64,000 nt of DNA from Streptomyces blattellae (GTDB lineage: Bacteria > Actinomycetota > Actinomycetes > Streptomycetales > Streptomycetaceae): the NCBI RefSeq assembly GCF_009709555.1, contig NZ_WJBG01000147.1:26747-90746 (forward strand), in the 5' to 3' direction. The translations under genes and the position numbers were made by a program. Under the pieces are notes generated by a model, which saw only the letters and a list, made by a program, of their open reading frames with translations, ran no database searches and was not told the DNA's origin. This document shows, one piece after another, positions 23,772-31,813 of the stretch; the stretch's first letter is position 1, and each line of letters begins with the position of its first letter.

Positions 23772-24967
23772 CAGACGGTCACCTCCCCGCCCTCGAAGAG
23801 CCGCGCCGCGCCGGCGGCATGCGCCCGCAGCCGGTGCACCGGCCCGAAGAGCAGCTCGTCGCCCGCGGCCCGCTTGAAGTACAGGTGAGCCTCGTGCTCC
23901 CAGGTGAAACCGATGCCGCCGTGCAGCTGGATCCCGTCGGCCGCCGCACCCCGCAACGCCTCCAGCGCCTGCGCGAGCGCGAGCCCGCCCATCCTCGCGC
24001 CACCGGCGGTGGCCCACGCGGCGTAGTACGCGGCCGAGCGGGCGGCCTGGACCTGGACGTAGACATCGGCCAGCCGGTGCTTCACCGCCTGGAAGGAGCC
24101 GATCACCCGCCCGAACTGCTCCCGCTGCCCCACGTACTCCACCGTCCGCTCCAGCACCCGGTCGGCGGCTCCGACGGCCTCGCAGGCGAGCGCGGCGGCG
24201 GTGGCGTCGCCGACGCGGGCGAGGGCCGCCGGCACATCGCCGCTCTCGTCCCCCAGCAACTCGGCGTCGACATCGCGCAGTTGGAGGCGGGCCTGCGGAC
24301 GGGTCGCGTCGAGCGCGGTCAGCCGGGTGCGGACGAGCCGCGCCGAGTCCCCGGGGACGAGGAACAGCAGCGTGCGCGAGCGGGCGAAGCCCCCCGCGTG
24401 GGCGGCGACGATCAGCAGCCGCGCGCTGTGCCCGTCGAGGACCTGGTCGACCTGCCCGTACAGCCGCCAGCCCCCGTCTTCCGTCCGCCGCGCCTGGACG
24501 CCCCCCGCGCGTCCCCCTCCGGCCCAGTCGCCGCCGTCACCGCCGTTGCCGCCGGTCAGCCCGAGCGCGGTGGCGAGTGCGGCGCCGGGCACGCCGAGGG
24601 CCGCGGTGAGCGAACCCGCGGCGAGGCGGGGCAGCAGTTCGGCGCGCTGGGCGGGGGTGCCGAGGGCGAGCAGCAGGGGCGCACTGAGGACAGTGGTCGC
24701 GAGCAGCGGTGAGGGGGCGAGGACCCGGCCCGTCTCCTCGGCCGCGAGGGCGAGTTCGGTCACTGAGCACCCCACACCGCCATAGCTCTCGGGAACGGCG
24801 AGCCCGGGGAGGCCCAGTTGCTCGGCGAGGGCTGTCCAGAGTGCGGGATCGTGGCCGGCCGGCTGATCGACGGCGGCGCGCAGCTCCTCCGGTCCGCACC
24901 GCTTGTGGAGCAGTTCGCGCAGAGTGCGGCGGATCTCGTCCTGTTCGGTGGTGAAGCTGGCGTCCAT
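23771..24967 (-). CDS. Acyl-CoA dehydrogenase (FadE, beta-like)
   Basis: 398 residues. N-terminal DASFTTEQDEIRRTLRELL, mid-domain VPESYGGVGCSVTELALAAEE, and C-terminal FAD/substrate segments YVGQREQFGRVIGSFQAVKHR and LHGGIGFTWEHEAHLYFKR. The middle domain lacks the usual CQGYSEP-type substrate motif and holds a Gly/Ala-rich insertion near 130-160. This is typical of the catalytically divergent partner in heteromeric FadE pairs of steroid-degrading actinobacteria. No alpha partner is adjacent, so it may pair with another FadE of the window. Controlled from operator site F, shared with the divergent thiolase. Confidence 0.87.
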   Translation of the reverse strand: MDASFTTEQDEIRRTLRELLHKRCGPEELRAAVDQPAGHDPALWTALAEQLGLPGLAVPESYGGVGCSVTELALAAEETGRVLAPSPLLATTVLSAPLLLALGTPAQRAELLPRLAAGSLTAALGVPGAALATALGLTGGNGGDGGDWAGGGRAGGVQARRTEDGGWRLYGQVDQVLDGHSARLLIVAAHAGGFARSRTLLFLVPGDSARLVRTRLTALDATRPQARLQLRDVDAELLGDESGDVPAALARVGDATAAALACEAVGAADRVLERTVEYVGQREQFGRVIGSFQAVKHRLADVYVQVQAARSAAYYAAWATAGGARMGGLALAQALEALRGAAADGIQLHGGIGFTWEHEAHLYFKRAAGDELLFGPVHRLRAHAAGAARLFEGGEVTV

Positions 24968-24984
24968 GACTCTTCCCTCCCGAT

Positions 24985-24999
24985 CTGACGGGCCGTCAT
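24985..24999. promoter_or_regulatory. Palindromic operator, site F
   Basis: CTGACGGGCCGTCAT, one mismatch, 18 bp upstream of the acyl-CoA dehydrogenase ATG and 45 bp upstream of the divergent thiolase ATG. One site can serve both promoters. Confidence 0.7.
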
Positions 25000-25043
25000 A
25001 TTAGGAGCCCGCGAACGAGATGCACAGGGGCAGGAGGCCGCTC

Positions 25044-26216
25044 ATGATTCCCGGGAGCCGGAAAGTCGCCGTGGTCGGCGCCGCCCTCTCCGACTGCGGC
25101 CGCGTGGCCGACACGACCCCGTACGCCCTGCACGCCCAGGCCGCCCGCCGCGCCCTGGCCGACGCGGGCCTCGACAAGGCCGTCGTCGACGGCTTCGCGT
25201 CGGCGGGCCTGGGCACCCTGGCGCCGGCGGAGGTGGCCGAATACCTGGGCCTGCGCCCCACCTGGGTCGACTCCACCTCGGTCGGCGGCTCCACCTGGGA
25301 GGTGATGGCCGCACACGCGACCGACGCGATAGCGGCCGGGCACGCGAACGCCGTCCTGCTCGTCTACGGCTCGACCGCCCGCGCCGACATCAAGGCGGGC
25401 CGCAGGACCGGCGACCTGTCCTTCGGCGCCCGCGGCCCGCTCCAGTTCGAGGTTCCCTACGGCCACACCCTCATCGCCAAGTACGCCATGGCCGCCCGCC
25501 GCCACATGCACGAACACGGCACGACCATCGAGCAGTTGGCGGAGGTGGCGGTGCAGGCGCGGGCGAACGCCGCGCTGAACCCGGAGGCGATGTTCCGCAC
25601 CCCGATCACCGTCGGCGACGTGCTCGACGGCCCGATGATCGCGGACCCCTTCACCAAGCTGCACTGCTGCATACGGTCCGACGGCGGGGCGGCGGTGCTG
25701 CTGGCGGCGGAGGAGTACGCACGGGACTGCCGTACGGCGCCGGTGTGGGTGCTGGGCACCGGGGAGCATGTCTCGCACACCGCGATGTCCCAGTGGCCGG
25801 ACTTCACCGTCTCCCCGGCGGCGGTGAGCGGACGGCTCGCCTTCGAGCGGGCGGGTGTACGGCCGGAGGAGATCGACTTCGCGGAGATCTACGACGCGTT
25901 CACGTACATGACGCTGGTGACGCTGGAGGATCTGGGATTCTGTCGGAAGGGGGAGGGCGGGGCCTTCGTCGAGAAAGGCCGGCTGAAAGTCGTAGGCGGG
26001 GAACTGCCCGTGAACACCGACGGGGGCGGCCTTTCGGCTCAGCACCCGGGAATGCGCGGGCTGTTCCTGCTGGTGGAGGCGGTGCGGCAGTTGCGGGGGG
26101 ACGTGGGCGGGGCGCGGCAGGTCCGCACACCGGACGGGCGGCTGCCGCGCCTCGCGGTGGCGTCCGGGACGGGCGGGTGGTTCTGCTCGTCGGGGACGGT
26201 GGTGCTGGGGAGCTGA
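25044..26216 (+). CDS. Thiolase-like protein (lipid-transfer type) without active-site Cys
   Basis: 390 residues from ATG 25044, AGGAGG 6 bp upstream (an in-frame start at 25020 lacks this). Motifs parallel the first thiolase: VAVVGAALSDCGRVADTT, SVGGSTWEVMAAHATDAIAAG, EIYDAFTYMTLVTLEDLGFC and VNTDGGGLSAQHPGMRGL. Aligned on the shared AI-A/T-G stretch, the position that is Cys in the 15.1-kb protein is Glu here. This suggests it does not act by a thiolase mechanism; Ltp-type retro-aldolases lack the Cys as well. A DUF35 gene lies 103 bp beyond its stop but on the opposite strand. Confidence 0.85.
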   Translation: MIPGSRKVAVVGAALSDCGRVADTTPYALHAQAARRALADAGLDKAVVDGFASAGLGTLAPAEVAEYLGLRPTWVDSTSVGGSTWEVMAAHATDAIAAGHANAVLLVYGSTARADIKAGRRTGDLSFGARGPLQFEVPYGHTLIAKYAMAARRHMHEHGTTIEQLAEVAVQARANAALNPEAMFRTPITVGDVLDGPMIADPFTKLHCCIRSDGGAAVLLAAEEYARDCRTAPVWVLGTGEHVSHTAMSQWPDFTVSPAAVSGRLAFERAGVRPEEIDFAEIYDAFTYMTLVTLEDLGFCRKGEGGAFVEKGRLKVVGGELPVNTDGGGLSAQHPGMRGLFLLVEAVRQLRGDVGGARQVRTPDGRLPRLAVASGTGGWFCSSGTVVLGS

Positions 26217-26319
26217 GGCCGGCCGGGGGGAACGGGCGCCTGTAAACAACGGGACAATCGGAGCATGGAGTCCGAGTTCGTACGTCTGCTGCGGTCGTCG
26301 CGCGTCTGGGAGGCGGGAG

Positions 26320-26733
26320 TCACCGGACTCCGCCCCTTCGACCCGGCGGTCTCGCCTTCGCGGCAGGAACCCGGAACACCGGCACCCCCTCCCGGAACCC
26401 CACCTCCAGTTCCATCCCCACCCGCAGTTCCCCGCCCCCCACGACCTCCGTCATCATCCGCGGCCCCTCCGCGAGGTCGACGACCGCGGCGACGTACGGT
26501 GTGCGCCCGTCGAAGGGCGGCAGGTCGTTGCGGTGCACGACGGACCAGGTGTAGAGGGTGGCGCGGCCGGTCGCGGGTTCCCAGGTGACGTCCTCGCTCC
26601 AGCAGTGGGGGCAGAACTCGCGGGGGTAGTGATGGGCCCGGCCGCACTCCCCGCAGCGGCGGATCAGCAGACGGCCCTCCGCGGCCGCGTCCCAGTAGGC
26701 CCTGGTGAACGCGTCGATCTCCGGGACGTCCAT
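26320..26733 (-). CDS. DUF35 OB-fold/zinc-ribbon protein
   Basis: 137 residues. It has the zinc ribbon CGECGRAHHYPREFCPHC near residues 27-44, then an OB-fold (GRATLYTWSVVHRN, PYVAAVVDLAEGPRMMTEVV, LRVGMELEVGF). It is the same family as the protein at 16.3 kb and the likely partner of the 25.0-kb thiolase-like protein, although the two genes converge instead of forming an operon. It has its own perfect operator 27 bp before the start, so co-expression would come from shared control. Confidence 0.87.
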   Translation of the reverse strand: MDVPEIDAFTRAYWDAAAEGRLLIRRCGECGRAHHYPREFCPHCWSEDVTWEPATGRATLYTWSVVHRNDLPPFDGRTPYVAAVVDLAEGPRMMTEVVGGGELRVGMELEVGFREGVPVFRVPAAKARPPGRRGGVR

Positions 26734-26759
26734 GCGCGCTCCTGTGACAGCTGCCGAAT

Positions 26760-26774
26760 CTGACGGTGCGTCAG
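26760..26774. promoter_or_regulatory. Palindromic operator, site G
   Basis: CTGACGGTGCGTCAG, perfect palindrome preceded by T, 27 bp upstream of the DUF35 ATG. The divergent monooxygenase gene starts over 230 bp away and is less likely to be controlled by it. Confidence 0.8.
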
Positions 26775-27009
26775 GACGGTTCGGTCCAGTTCAGCAGCCG
26801 GGACGCGGTCACGCAAGAGCTGTCGGCGCCCCTGAGCGAGACGCGCGACGAACAGATACGGACGAACAGAAACAGGTCCGTGAAGCCGCCACAATCAGTC
26901 GCCCTACGCCACCGATCCCACCCACTCCTCCTACATGCGTGATCAATCCGCAACCAATTCCGGTCTTGACTGAGACCCATCAACCAGAGGCGTGATTACG
27001 CTCCCGCTC

Positions 27010-28293
27010 ATGGCCGACTCCACCGCGTCCGCATCTCCCGCGAACCAAGCGGCACAGAGCCCCGCACCCTCCGCGGCACAGAGCCCCGCACCCTCCGCGG
27101 CACAGAGCCCCGCACCCTCCGCGGCGCACAGCGCCGCAGACCGTCCGGTGTACGTCATCGGCGGCGGTCCCGGCGGACTCGCCGCCGCATACGCCCTGCG
27201 CGCCCGCGGCATACGCGCCGTCGTCCTGGAGAGGTCCGACCGCGTGGGCGCGTCCTGGCGACGCCACTACGACCGGCTGCGTCTGCACACCACCCGCCGC
27301 CTCTCGGGCCTGCCCGGTCTGCCCATGCCGCGCCGCTTCGGACGCTGGGTGTCCCGCGACAACGTGGTCCGCTACCTGGAGAAGTACGCCGAGCACCATG
27401 AGCTGGAGATCGTCACCGGCGTCGAGGTCTCCCGCGTCGACCGCGCCCCCGACGGCACCGGCTGGCTGCTGCACGCCACCGGCGGGCGCGAGCTCACCGG
27501 CGCCGCGGTCGTCGTCGCCACCGGCTACAACCACGCCCCCCGGCTCCCCGACTGGCCCGGCCGCGGCTCCTACACCGGCGAACTCCTGCACGCCGCCGAC
27601 TACCGCAACGCCGAGCCCTACGCCGGCCGTGACGTGCTCGTCGTCGGCGTCGGCAACACCGGCGCCGAGATCGCCGTCGACCTGGTCGAGGGCGGCGCCT
27701 CCCGCGTACGGCTGTCCGTCCGCACCGCCCCGCACATCGTGCGCCGGTCGACCGCGGGCTGGGCCGCCCAGTACACGGGCGTGCTGTGCCGCCGGCTGCC
27801 GGTCGGCCTCGTCGACCGCCTCGCCCGTCCGCTGGCCAGGCTCAGCGTGCCGGACCTCTCGGAACACGGCCTGCCGCGCCCCGGCACCGGCCTCTACAGC
27901 CGGGTCAACGAGGGGTCGATCCCGGTGCAGGACGTCGGCCTCATCGACGCCGTGCGCAAGGGCGCCGTCGAGGTGGTGGCCGCCGTCGACGGCTTCGAGG
28001 ACGGCAAGGTCGTCCTCGCCGACGGCGACCGCGTCGGCCCGGACACCGTGATCGCCGCCACCGGCTACGTCCGGGCACTCGACGGCCTCATCGGCCACCT
28101 CGACGTCCTCGACGCCCGCGGCAAACCGGTCGTCCACGGCGCCCGCACCCCTCAGCACGCCCCCGGCCTGTACTTCACCGGCTTCACCAACCCCATCAGC
28201 GGCATGCTCCGCGAGCTGGCCATCGACGCCGAGAAGATCGCGAAGGCCATCGCGAAGAGGGGGGCGGGTTCGGTGTCACGGCTGCCGGTGTGA
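27010..28293 (+). CDS. Flavin-containing monooxygenase / FAD-NAD(P) oxidoreductase
   Basis: About 427 residues from ATG 27010 (GTG 26992 is an alternative; neither has a good ribosome site). The first 45 residues are low-complexity Ala/Ser/Pro/Gln repeats and likely unstructured. FAD motif VIGGGPGGLAAAYALRARGI, VLERSDRVGASWRRHYDRLRLHT, ATGYNHAPRLPDWPG and a second nucleotide motif VVGVGNTGAEIAVDLVE follow, then VIAATGYVRAL. This is the class of FMO/Baeyer-Villiger-like enzymes that oxygenate S, N or ketone substrates with NADPH. It carries no operator of the regulon type and may be independent. Confidence 0.88.
   Translation: MADSTASASPANQAAQSPAPSAAQSPAPSAAQSPAPSAAHSAADRPVYVIGGGPGGLAAAYALRARGIRAVVLERSDRVGASWRRHYDRLRLHTTRRLSGLPGLPMPRRFGRWVSRDNVVRYLEKYAEHHELEIVTGVEVSRVDRAPDGTGWLLHATGGRELTGAAVVVATGYNHAPRLPDWPGRGSYTGELLHAADYRNAEPYAGRDVLVVGVGNTGAEIAVDLVEGGASRVRLSVRTAPHIVRRSTAGWAAQYTGVLCRRLPVGLVDRLARPLARLSVPDLSEHGLPRPGTGLYSRVNEGSIPVQDVGLIDAVRKGAVEVVAAVDGFEDGKVVLADGDRVGPDTVIAATGYVRALDGLIGHLDVLDARGKPVVHGARTPQHAPGLYFTGFTNPISGMLRELAIDAEKIAKAIAKRGAGSVSRLPV
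27049..27120. repeat. 24-bp in-frame tandem repeat, three perfect copies
   Basis: Units 27049-27072, 27073-27096 and 27097-27120, each coding AAQSPAPS in the N-terminal tail of the monooxygenase. A degenerate fourth unit follows. Confidence 0.9.
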
Positions 28294-28458
28294 GGCAGGC
28301 AGGTCCGGCCCGTGGCAGGCCGGGCCGATCACGGGGTGGGCCTGTCCGGCCTGCTCCCGCGTGCGCCGTGGAGCCGCGGATGCCCCGGCTCAGACTCGGG
28401 TCCGGATCGGTTCGAGGGGCGGCCGGACGCGGGGGTTGGGCGCTGCTGCCCGGCGACC

Positions 28459-28510
28459 GTGCCGGGTGGTCGGCTGGCGTGCCGGGTGGTCGGCTGGCGT
28501 GCCGGGCGAG
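28459..28510. repeat. 20-bp direct repeat, two and a half copies
   Basis: GTGCCGGGTGGTCGGCTGGC at 28459-28478 and 28479-28498, then a partial copy. It lies in the 292-bp non-coding gap after the monooxygenase. Apart from this repeat and the terminator, nothing is seen there. Confidence 0.85.
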
Positions 28511-28523
28511 GGTCCCGGTCAGG

Positions 28524-28584
28524 CGCCGGGGCGGGCTGAATTCTGAGCCCGTCCCGGCGGCTGAATCTTCAGCCCGCCCCGGCG
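28524..28584. terminator. Terminator with 17-bp perfect stem between converging genes
   Basis: Arms 28524-28540 and 28568-28584 are perfect complements with a 27-nt loop. The right arm ends one base before the stop codon of the leftward GH84 gene (28586). Confidence 0.8.
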
Positions 28585-28585
28585 C

Positions 28586-30592
28586 TCAGCCCAGTTCCGG
28601 GGCCTCCTCCAGGAAGGTGTCGAGCACGCCGTCCGCCACCTTGACCGTGCCTTCCGGCCTGGTCTCGCCCGGGATCGTCCTGATCTTCCCGGCCTCGTCG
28701 GCGAGTTCGGCGGCCCGGTCGAACAACTCGGCGGCCCGCGCCTCGTCACCGTCCGCCCTGGCCGCGAGGGCGTCGAGGGTGGTCAGGAACCCCTCGCCCC
28801 ACAGGTCCAGCGCATCCAGCCATGGTTCGCTGTCGGCGATGAACGCCTCGTCCTGCACGCCGTCCCGCAGCCGCTCCGGGGTGGCGGCCAGCAGCTCGGC
28901 GTACGGGCGCAGCTCGCGCAGCGCCGTTTCCCGGTCGCCGGCGGCCCAGGTGGTGCGGAAGGCGTCCAGCCTGCGGGTGAGTTCGGGAGCCTGCGGCTGC
29001 CACGGGGTGGAGCCGAAGGTGGAGGCGTAGTGCTGGGTGTCGAAGAACGCCAGCAGCGCCTCGGTGGTCCTGGCGTCGCCCCCGGACAGGTAGTCGGCGG
29101 CGGCCCGCCAGGTCCGTTCCGGGTCGTAGGCGGTGTCGTTCCAGCTGAAGTCGGCTCCGCCGTAGAGCGCCACCTTGCTGGCCGACGCCTGGTTCATGGG
29201 GTTGAGCACGATGCCGGACAGCTCCTCGTTCAGCCCGGCCTCCCGCCCGTCGTACGGTGCGAGATGGAGCCGGCCGGCGGACTCGCCGAAGTCGTTGACC
29301 GGGTAGTTGTCCCAGAGGAAGACCTTGCGGCCCCAGACATCCGAGGCTTCTTTCGCCTCCTCGACACTGATGGACCGCGGGACCACGTCGGGACCCGTCC
29401 ACATCACCTCGACCCGGGGGTCGAGCTGCTCCCGGATGACCGTCTTGTACGGGGAGTCCGCCACGTCCCAGTACTCGGTCGGCACCATCTGCAGCGGTCT
29501 GGTGCCCTCGTGGGTGTCGAGGAAGTTCTCCTGCACGTGGTTCAGCAGATCCACCTGGGCCCGCGCGGCGGCGGCCTGGCCCGGTCTGCCGTACTTCGCC
29601 TCGTCGCCCGCGCAGTTCCACCTGCCGTAGTTGATGTCGTCGAGCGGGACCGAGAAGCTGCGTACGCCGAGGTCGTACATCGACTGGAGCTTGGCCTCCA
29701 GCGCCTCGATGTCGTCCTCGTCGCTGTAGCAGATGGAGACACCGGGCGAGATGGCGAAGGTGAACCGCACATGGTGGTCGGTGGCCTGGCCCACCAGCTG
29801 GCCGAGCTCGGCCAGCTTGTCGGCGGGGTAGGGGTCGCGCCACTGCTCGCGGTGGTACGGGTCGTCCTTCGGCGCGTAGATGTAGGTGTTCATCCTGACA
29901 TCGCCGTAGAACGCGAGCTGGTCCATCCGCTCCGCGTGCGTCCACGGGCTGCCGTAGAAGCCCTCGATCGCCCCGCGCAGCGGCATCAGCGGGTAGTCGT
30001 TGACGGATACGGCCGCGATCTTGTGCCCGGAGACGAGCTGGCGGAAGGTCTGCGCGGCGTAGTACGTGCCGTCGGTGTCGGCGCCCGCGAGGACGACGGT
30101 GCCTCCCGCGCCCTGGGATGCCCGGGAGGCGAGGGCGTAGCCCTCGGCCCGCTCGGTCTCGGGCACTTGGCCGCCGGCGGAGCGCAGAGCGTCGGCCACG
30201 CGGTCGTCGCTCAGCGGGCCGACCACCACGGTGAGCGGCTCACTGCCGGAGCCGGTACGGGCGGCGTCCAGACCGACGGTCTCGATCCGCTGGGCCCCGG
30301 CGCGGCGCAAGGCGGCGGTGACGAGCTGCTCGGTCGGTTCATCCAGGTCGTCGGCGCGGGCGAGGCGCACCGTGGCCGGTACGGTCAGGTCGCCGCCGTT
30401 GGAGGTCATCCGCTGCGGCTGGGGTGTGACGACGGGGAGGGAAGGCGCTTCGGCTCGCGGGCGCCCGGCCGTGGGTGCGGCCAGGGCTGAGCTTGCCGGG
30501 ACCGCCGGCACGAGCAGTCCGGTCGCGGCGAGGCCGGTGACGGCCAGGCGGGCAGCGGCGCGGGGGCGGGGGCGGGGGTTGGACTTGGGCAT
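28586..30592 (-). CDS. Secreted GH84 beta-N-acetylglucosaminidase
   Basis: 668 residues from ATG 30592. A long signal peptide follows MPKSNPRPRPRAAARLAVTG and ends near SALAAP. An N-terminal GH20b-like domain (LPVVTPQPQRMTSNGGDLTV) precedes the GH84 barrel: PLMPLRGAIEGFYGSPWTH, FTFAISPGVSICYSDEDD and SFSVPLDDINYG, whose adjacent Asp-Asp is the catalytic pair of substrate-assisted O-GlcNAcase/hyaluronidase enzymes. A helical C-terminal domain completes it; no carbohydrate-binding module is seen. It releases GlcNAc from glycoconjugates outside the cell. A DasR-like operator lies about 46 bp upstream. An open frame back to 30856 would cover this site, so I reject that start. Confidence 0.9.
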   Translation of the reverse strand: MPKSNPRPRPRAAARLAVTGLAATGLLVPAVPASSALAAPTAGRPRAEAPSLPVVTPQPQRMTSNGGDLTVPATVRLARADDLDEPTEQLVTAALRRAGAQRIETVGLDAARTGSGSEPLTVVVGPLSDDRVADALRSAGGQVPETERAEGYALASRASQGAGGTVVLAGADTDGTYYAAQTFRQLVSGHKIAAVSVNDYPLMPLRGAIEGFYGSPWTHAERMDQLAFYGDVRMNTYIYAPKDDPYHREQWRDPYPADKLAELGQLVGQATDHHVRFTFAISPGVSICYSDEDDIEALEAKLQSMYDLGVRSFSVPLDDINYGRWNCAGDEAKYGRPGQAAAARAQVDLLNHVQENFLDTHEGTRPLQMVPTEYWDVADSPYKTVIREQLDPRVEVMWTGPDVVPRSISVEEAKEASDVWGRKVFLWDNYPVNDFGESAGRLHLAPYDGREAGLNEELSGIVLNPMNQASASKVALYGGADFSWNDTAYDPERTWRAAADYLSGGDARTTEALLAFFDTQHYASTFGSTPWQPQAPELTRRLDAFRTTWAAGDRETALRELRPYAELLAATPERLRDGVQDEAFIADSEPWLDALDLWGEGFLTTLDALAARADGDEARAAELFDRAAELADEAGKIRTIPGETRPEGTVKVADGVLDTFLEEAPELG

Positions 30593-30637
30593 CGGGTCTC
30601 CACGGGAAGGCAGTTGCACCAGGAGTCTCACCAGAAT

Positions 30638-30651
30638 GTGGTCTATACCAC
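30638..30651. promoter_or_regulatory. DasR-responsive element (dre)-like operator
   Basis: GTGGTCTATACCAC (16-mer 30637-30652) matches the published DasR consensus ACTGGTCTAGACCA(C/G)T at 13 of 16 positions and has perfect GTGGT/ACCAC arms. It is located 46-59 bp before the GH84 start. DasR is the GlcNAc-6P-sensing GntR repressor of chitin/GlcNAc use, which fits the enzyme. Confidence 0.75.
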
Positions 30652-30877
30652 TTGGGGTCAAGACCACGGACGGCGAAAGATCCGATGTTCGCGCGACACG
30701 GGGCGGCCCACCGTTCATCGGAGAACGCCGGCTGACGCCGAGGGCGTCGGCGAACGTGAGCCGGTCGAAGCCTGCGTCCTGTTCGGCGGTCCATCGGCAC
30801 GGAAAGATCACGTCCTTCGGAAGCCGGTGCGCGAACCGCCGGCTCGGATCGCGCACCCCCGGCCGGCGCGTACTCAG

Positions 30878-31813
30878 TCACGGAACAGCCTTGCCCGCGC
30901 CGTGCTCGCGGGCCGTCGCCGCGGCGAGGGCGGCGCCCTGCGCGCCGGCCCATACGCCGAGTGCGGCCGGGACGACGGGAGGGAGCCGGTGGAACGTCGC
31001 GCTCGCGCGCGCCTTGGTGACGGCCGGGTCGACGGTCCACTCCGGTGAGCGGGCCACCCCGCCGCCGATGACGAACGCGCCGGGATCGATGAGCGCCGAG
31101 ACCGAGAGCAGAGCGCGCGCCAAAGCCGTCGTCGCATCATCCAGTACGCGCGTCGCCGCCTCGTCGCCCGCGCGTGCCGCCGCCACGACCTCGGCCGCCT
31201 TGACCGTGCCGTCGTCCGTGTCGGCGATGCCGCGTTCCTCCTGCCAGCGCCGGCCGAGCTGCGCACCGCCGATCGCCGTCTCAAGGCAGCCGCGCTGGCC
31301 GCAGCCGCACAGCCGGTCGCCGCCCGTGACGGTGTGGCCGATCTCGCCGGCCCCGCCATGGGCGCCGCTGCGTACGTCGCCGCCGACGACGTGGGCCCCG
31401 GCGATTCCGGTGCCCAGGGTGACGACGAAGATGTCGTCGCGTCCGCGTCCCGCGCCCAGGCGGGCCTCGGCCGTGGCCGTCGCGACTCCGTCCTGCACCG
31501 CAACGCCCACGATCCCGAGCCGCTCGGACAGCACGGCGGCGGGGGCGAGGCCGTCGAGCCAGGGCAGATTGGCGCTGCGGCCGACACGCCCTGTGGCGGT
31601 GTCGAGCGTCCCGGCGACCGTGACACCGAAGGCCTTCGCACGGTGTCCGTCCAGGAACGCCGCCGACAGGTCGGCCAGTGCGTCGAGGCTGGGCAGGTTC
31701 TGAGTGGGCACGGTCTCCTGGTGCAGTACGGCGCCGAGCCCGTCCGACGCGCTCTGTGCGAGCAGCAGTTTCGTGTACGTGCCGCCGTAGTCGATGCCCA
31801 GGTAGGCGTTCAT
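30878..31813 (-). CDS. ROK family sugar kinase
   Basis: 311 residues from ATG 31813, overlapping the upstream stop (ATGA). ATP-binding motif YLGIDYGGTYTKLLLAQ at the N-terminus, VVTLGTGIAGAHVVGG in the centre, and the ROK zinc site GHTVTGGDRLCGCGQRGCLET. There is no N-terminal HTH, so it is an enzyme, not a repressor. Glucose, N-acetylglucosamine or N-acetylmannosamine are usual substrates. Given the GH84 neighbour, GlcNAc is a fair guess. Last gene of the leftward sugar operon. Confidence 0.88.
   Translation of the reverse strand: MNAYLGIDYGGTYTKLLLAQSASDGLGAVLHQETVPTQNLPSLDALADLSAAFLDGHRAKAFGVTVAGTLDTATGRVGRSANLPWLDGLAPAAVLSERLGIVGVAVQDGVATATAEARLGAGRGRDDIFVVTLGTGIAGAHVVGGDVRSGAHGGAGEIGHTVTGGDRLCGCGQRGCLETAIGGAQLGRRWQEERGIADTDDGTVKAAEVVAAARAGDEAATRVLDDATTALARALLSVSALIDPGAFVIGGGVARSPEWTVDPAVTKARASATFHRLPPVVPAALGVWAGAQGAALAAATAREHGAGKAVP

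Noticed and set aside
26265..26588. Small plus-strand gene after the second thiolase
   Set aside because: It overlaps the DUF35 gene in antisense and turns into Pro-rich shadow sequence after about 25 codons.
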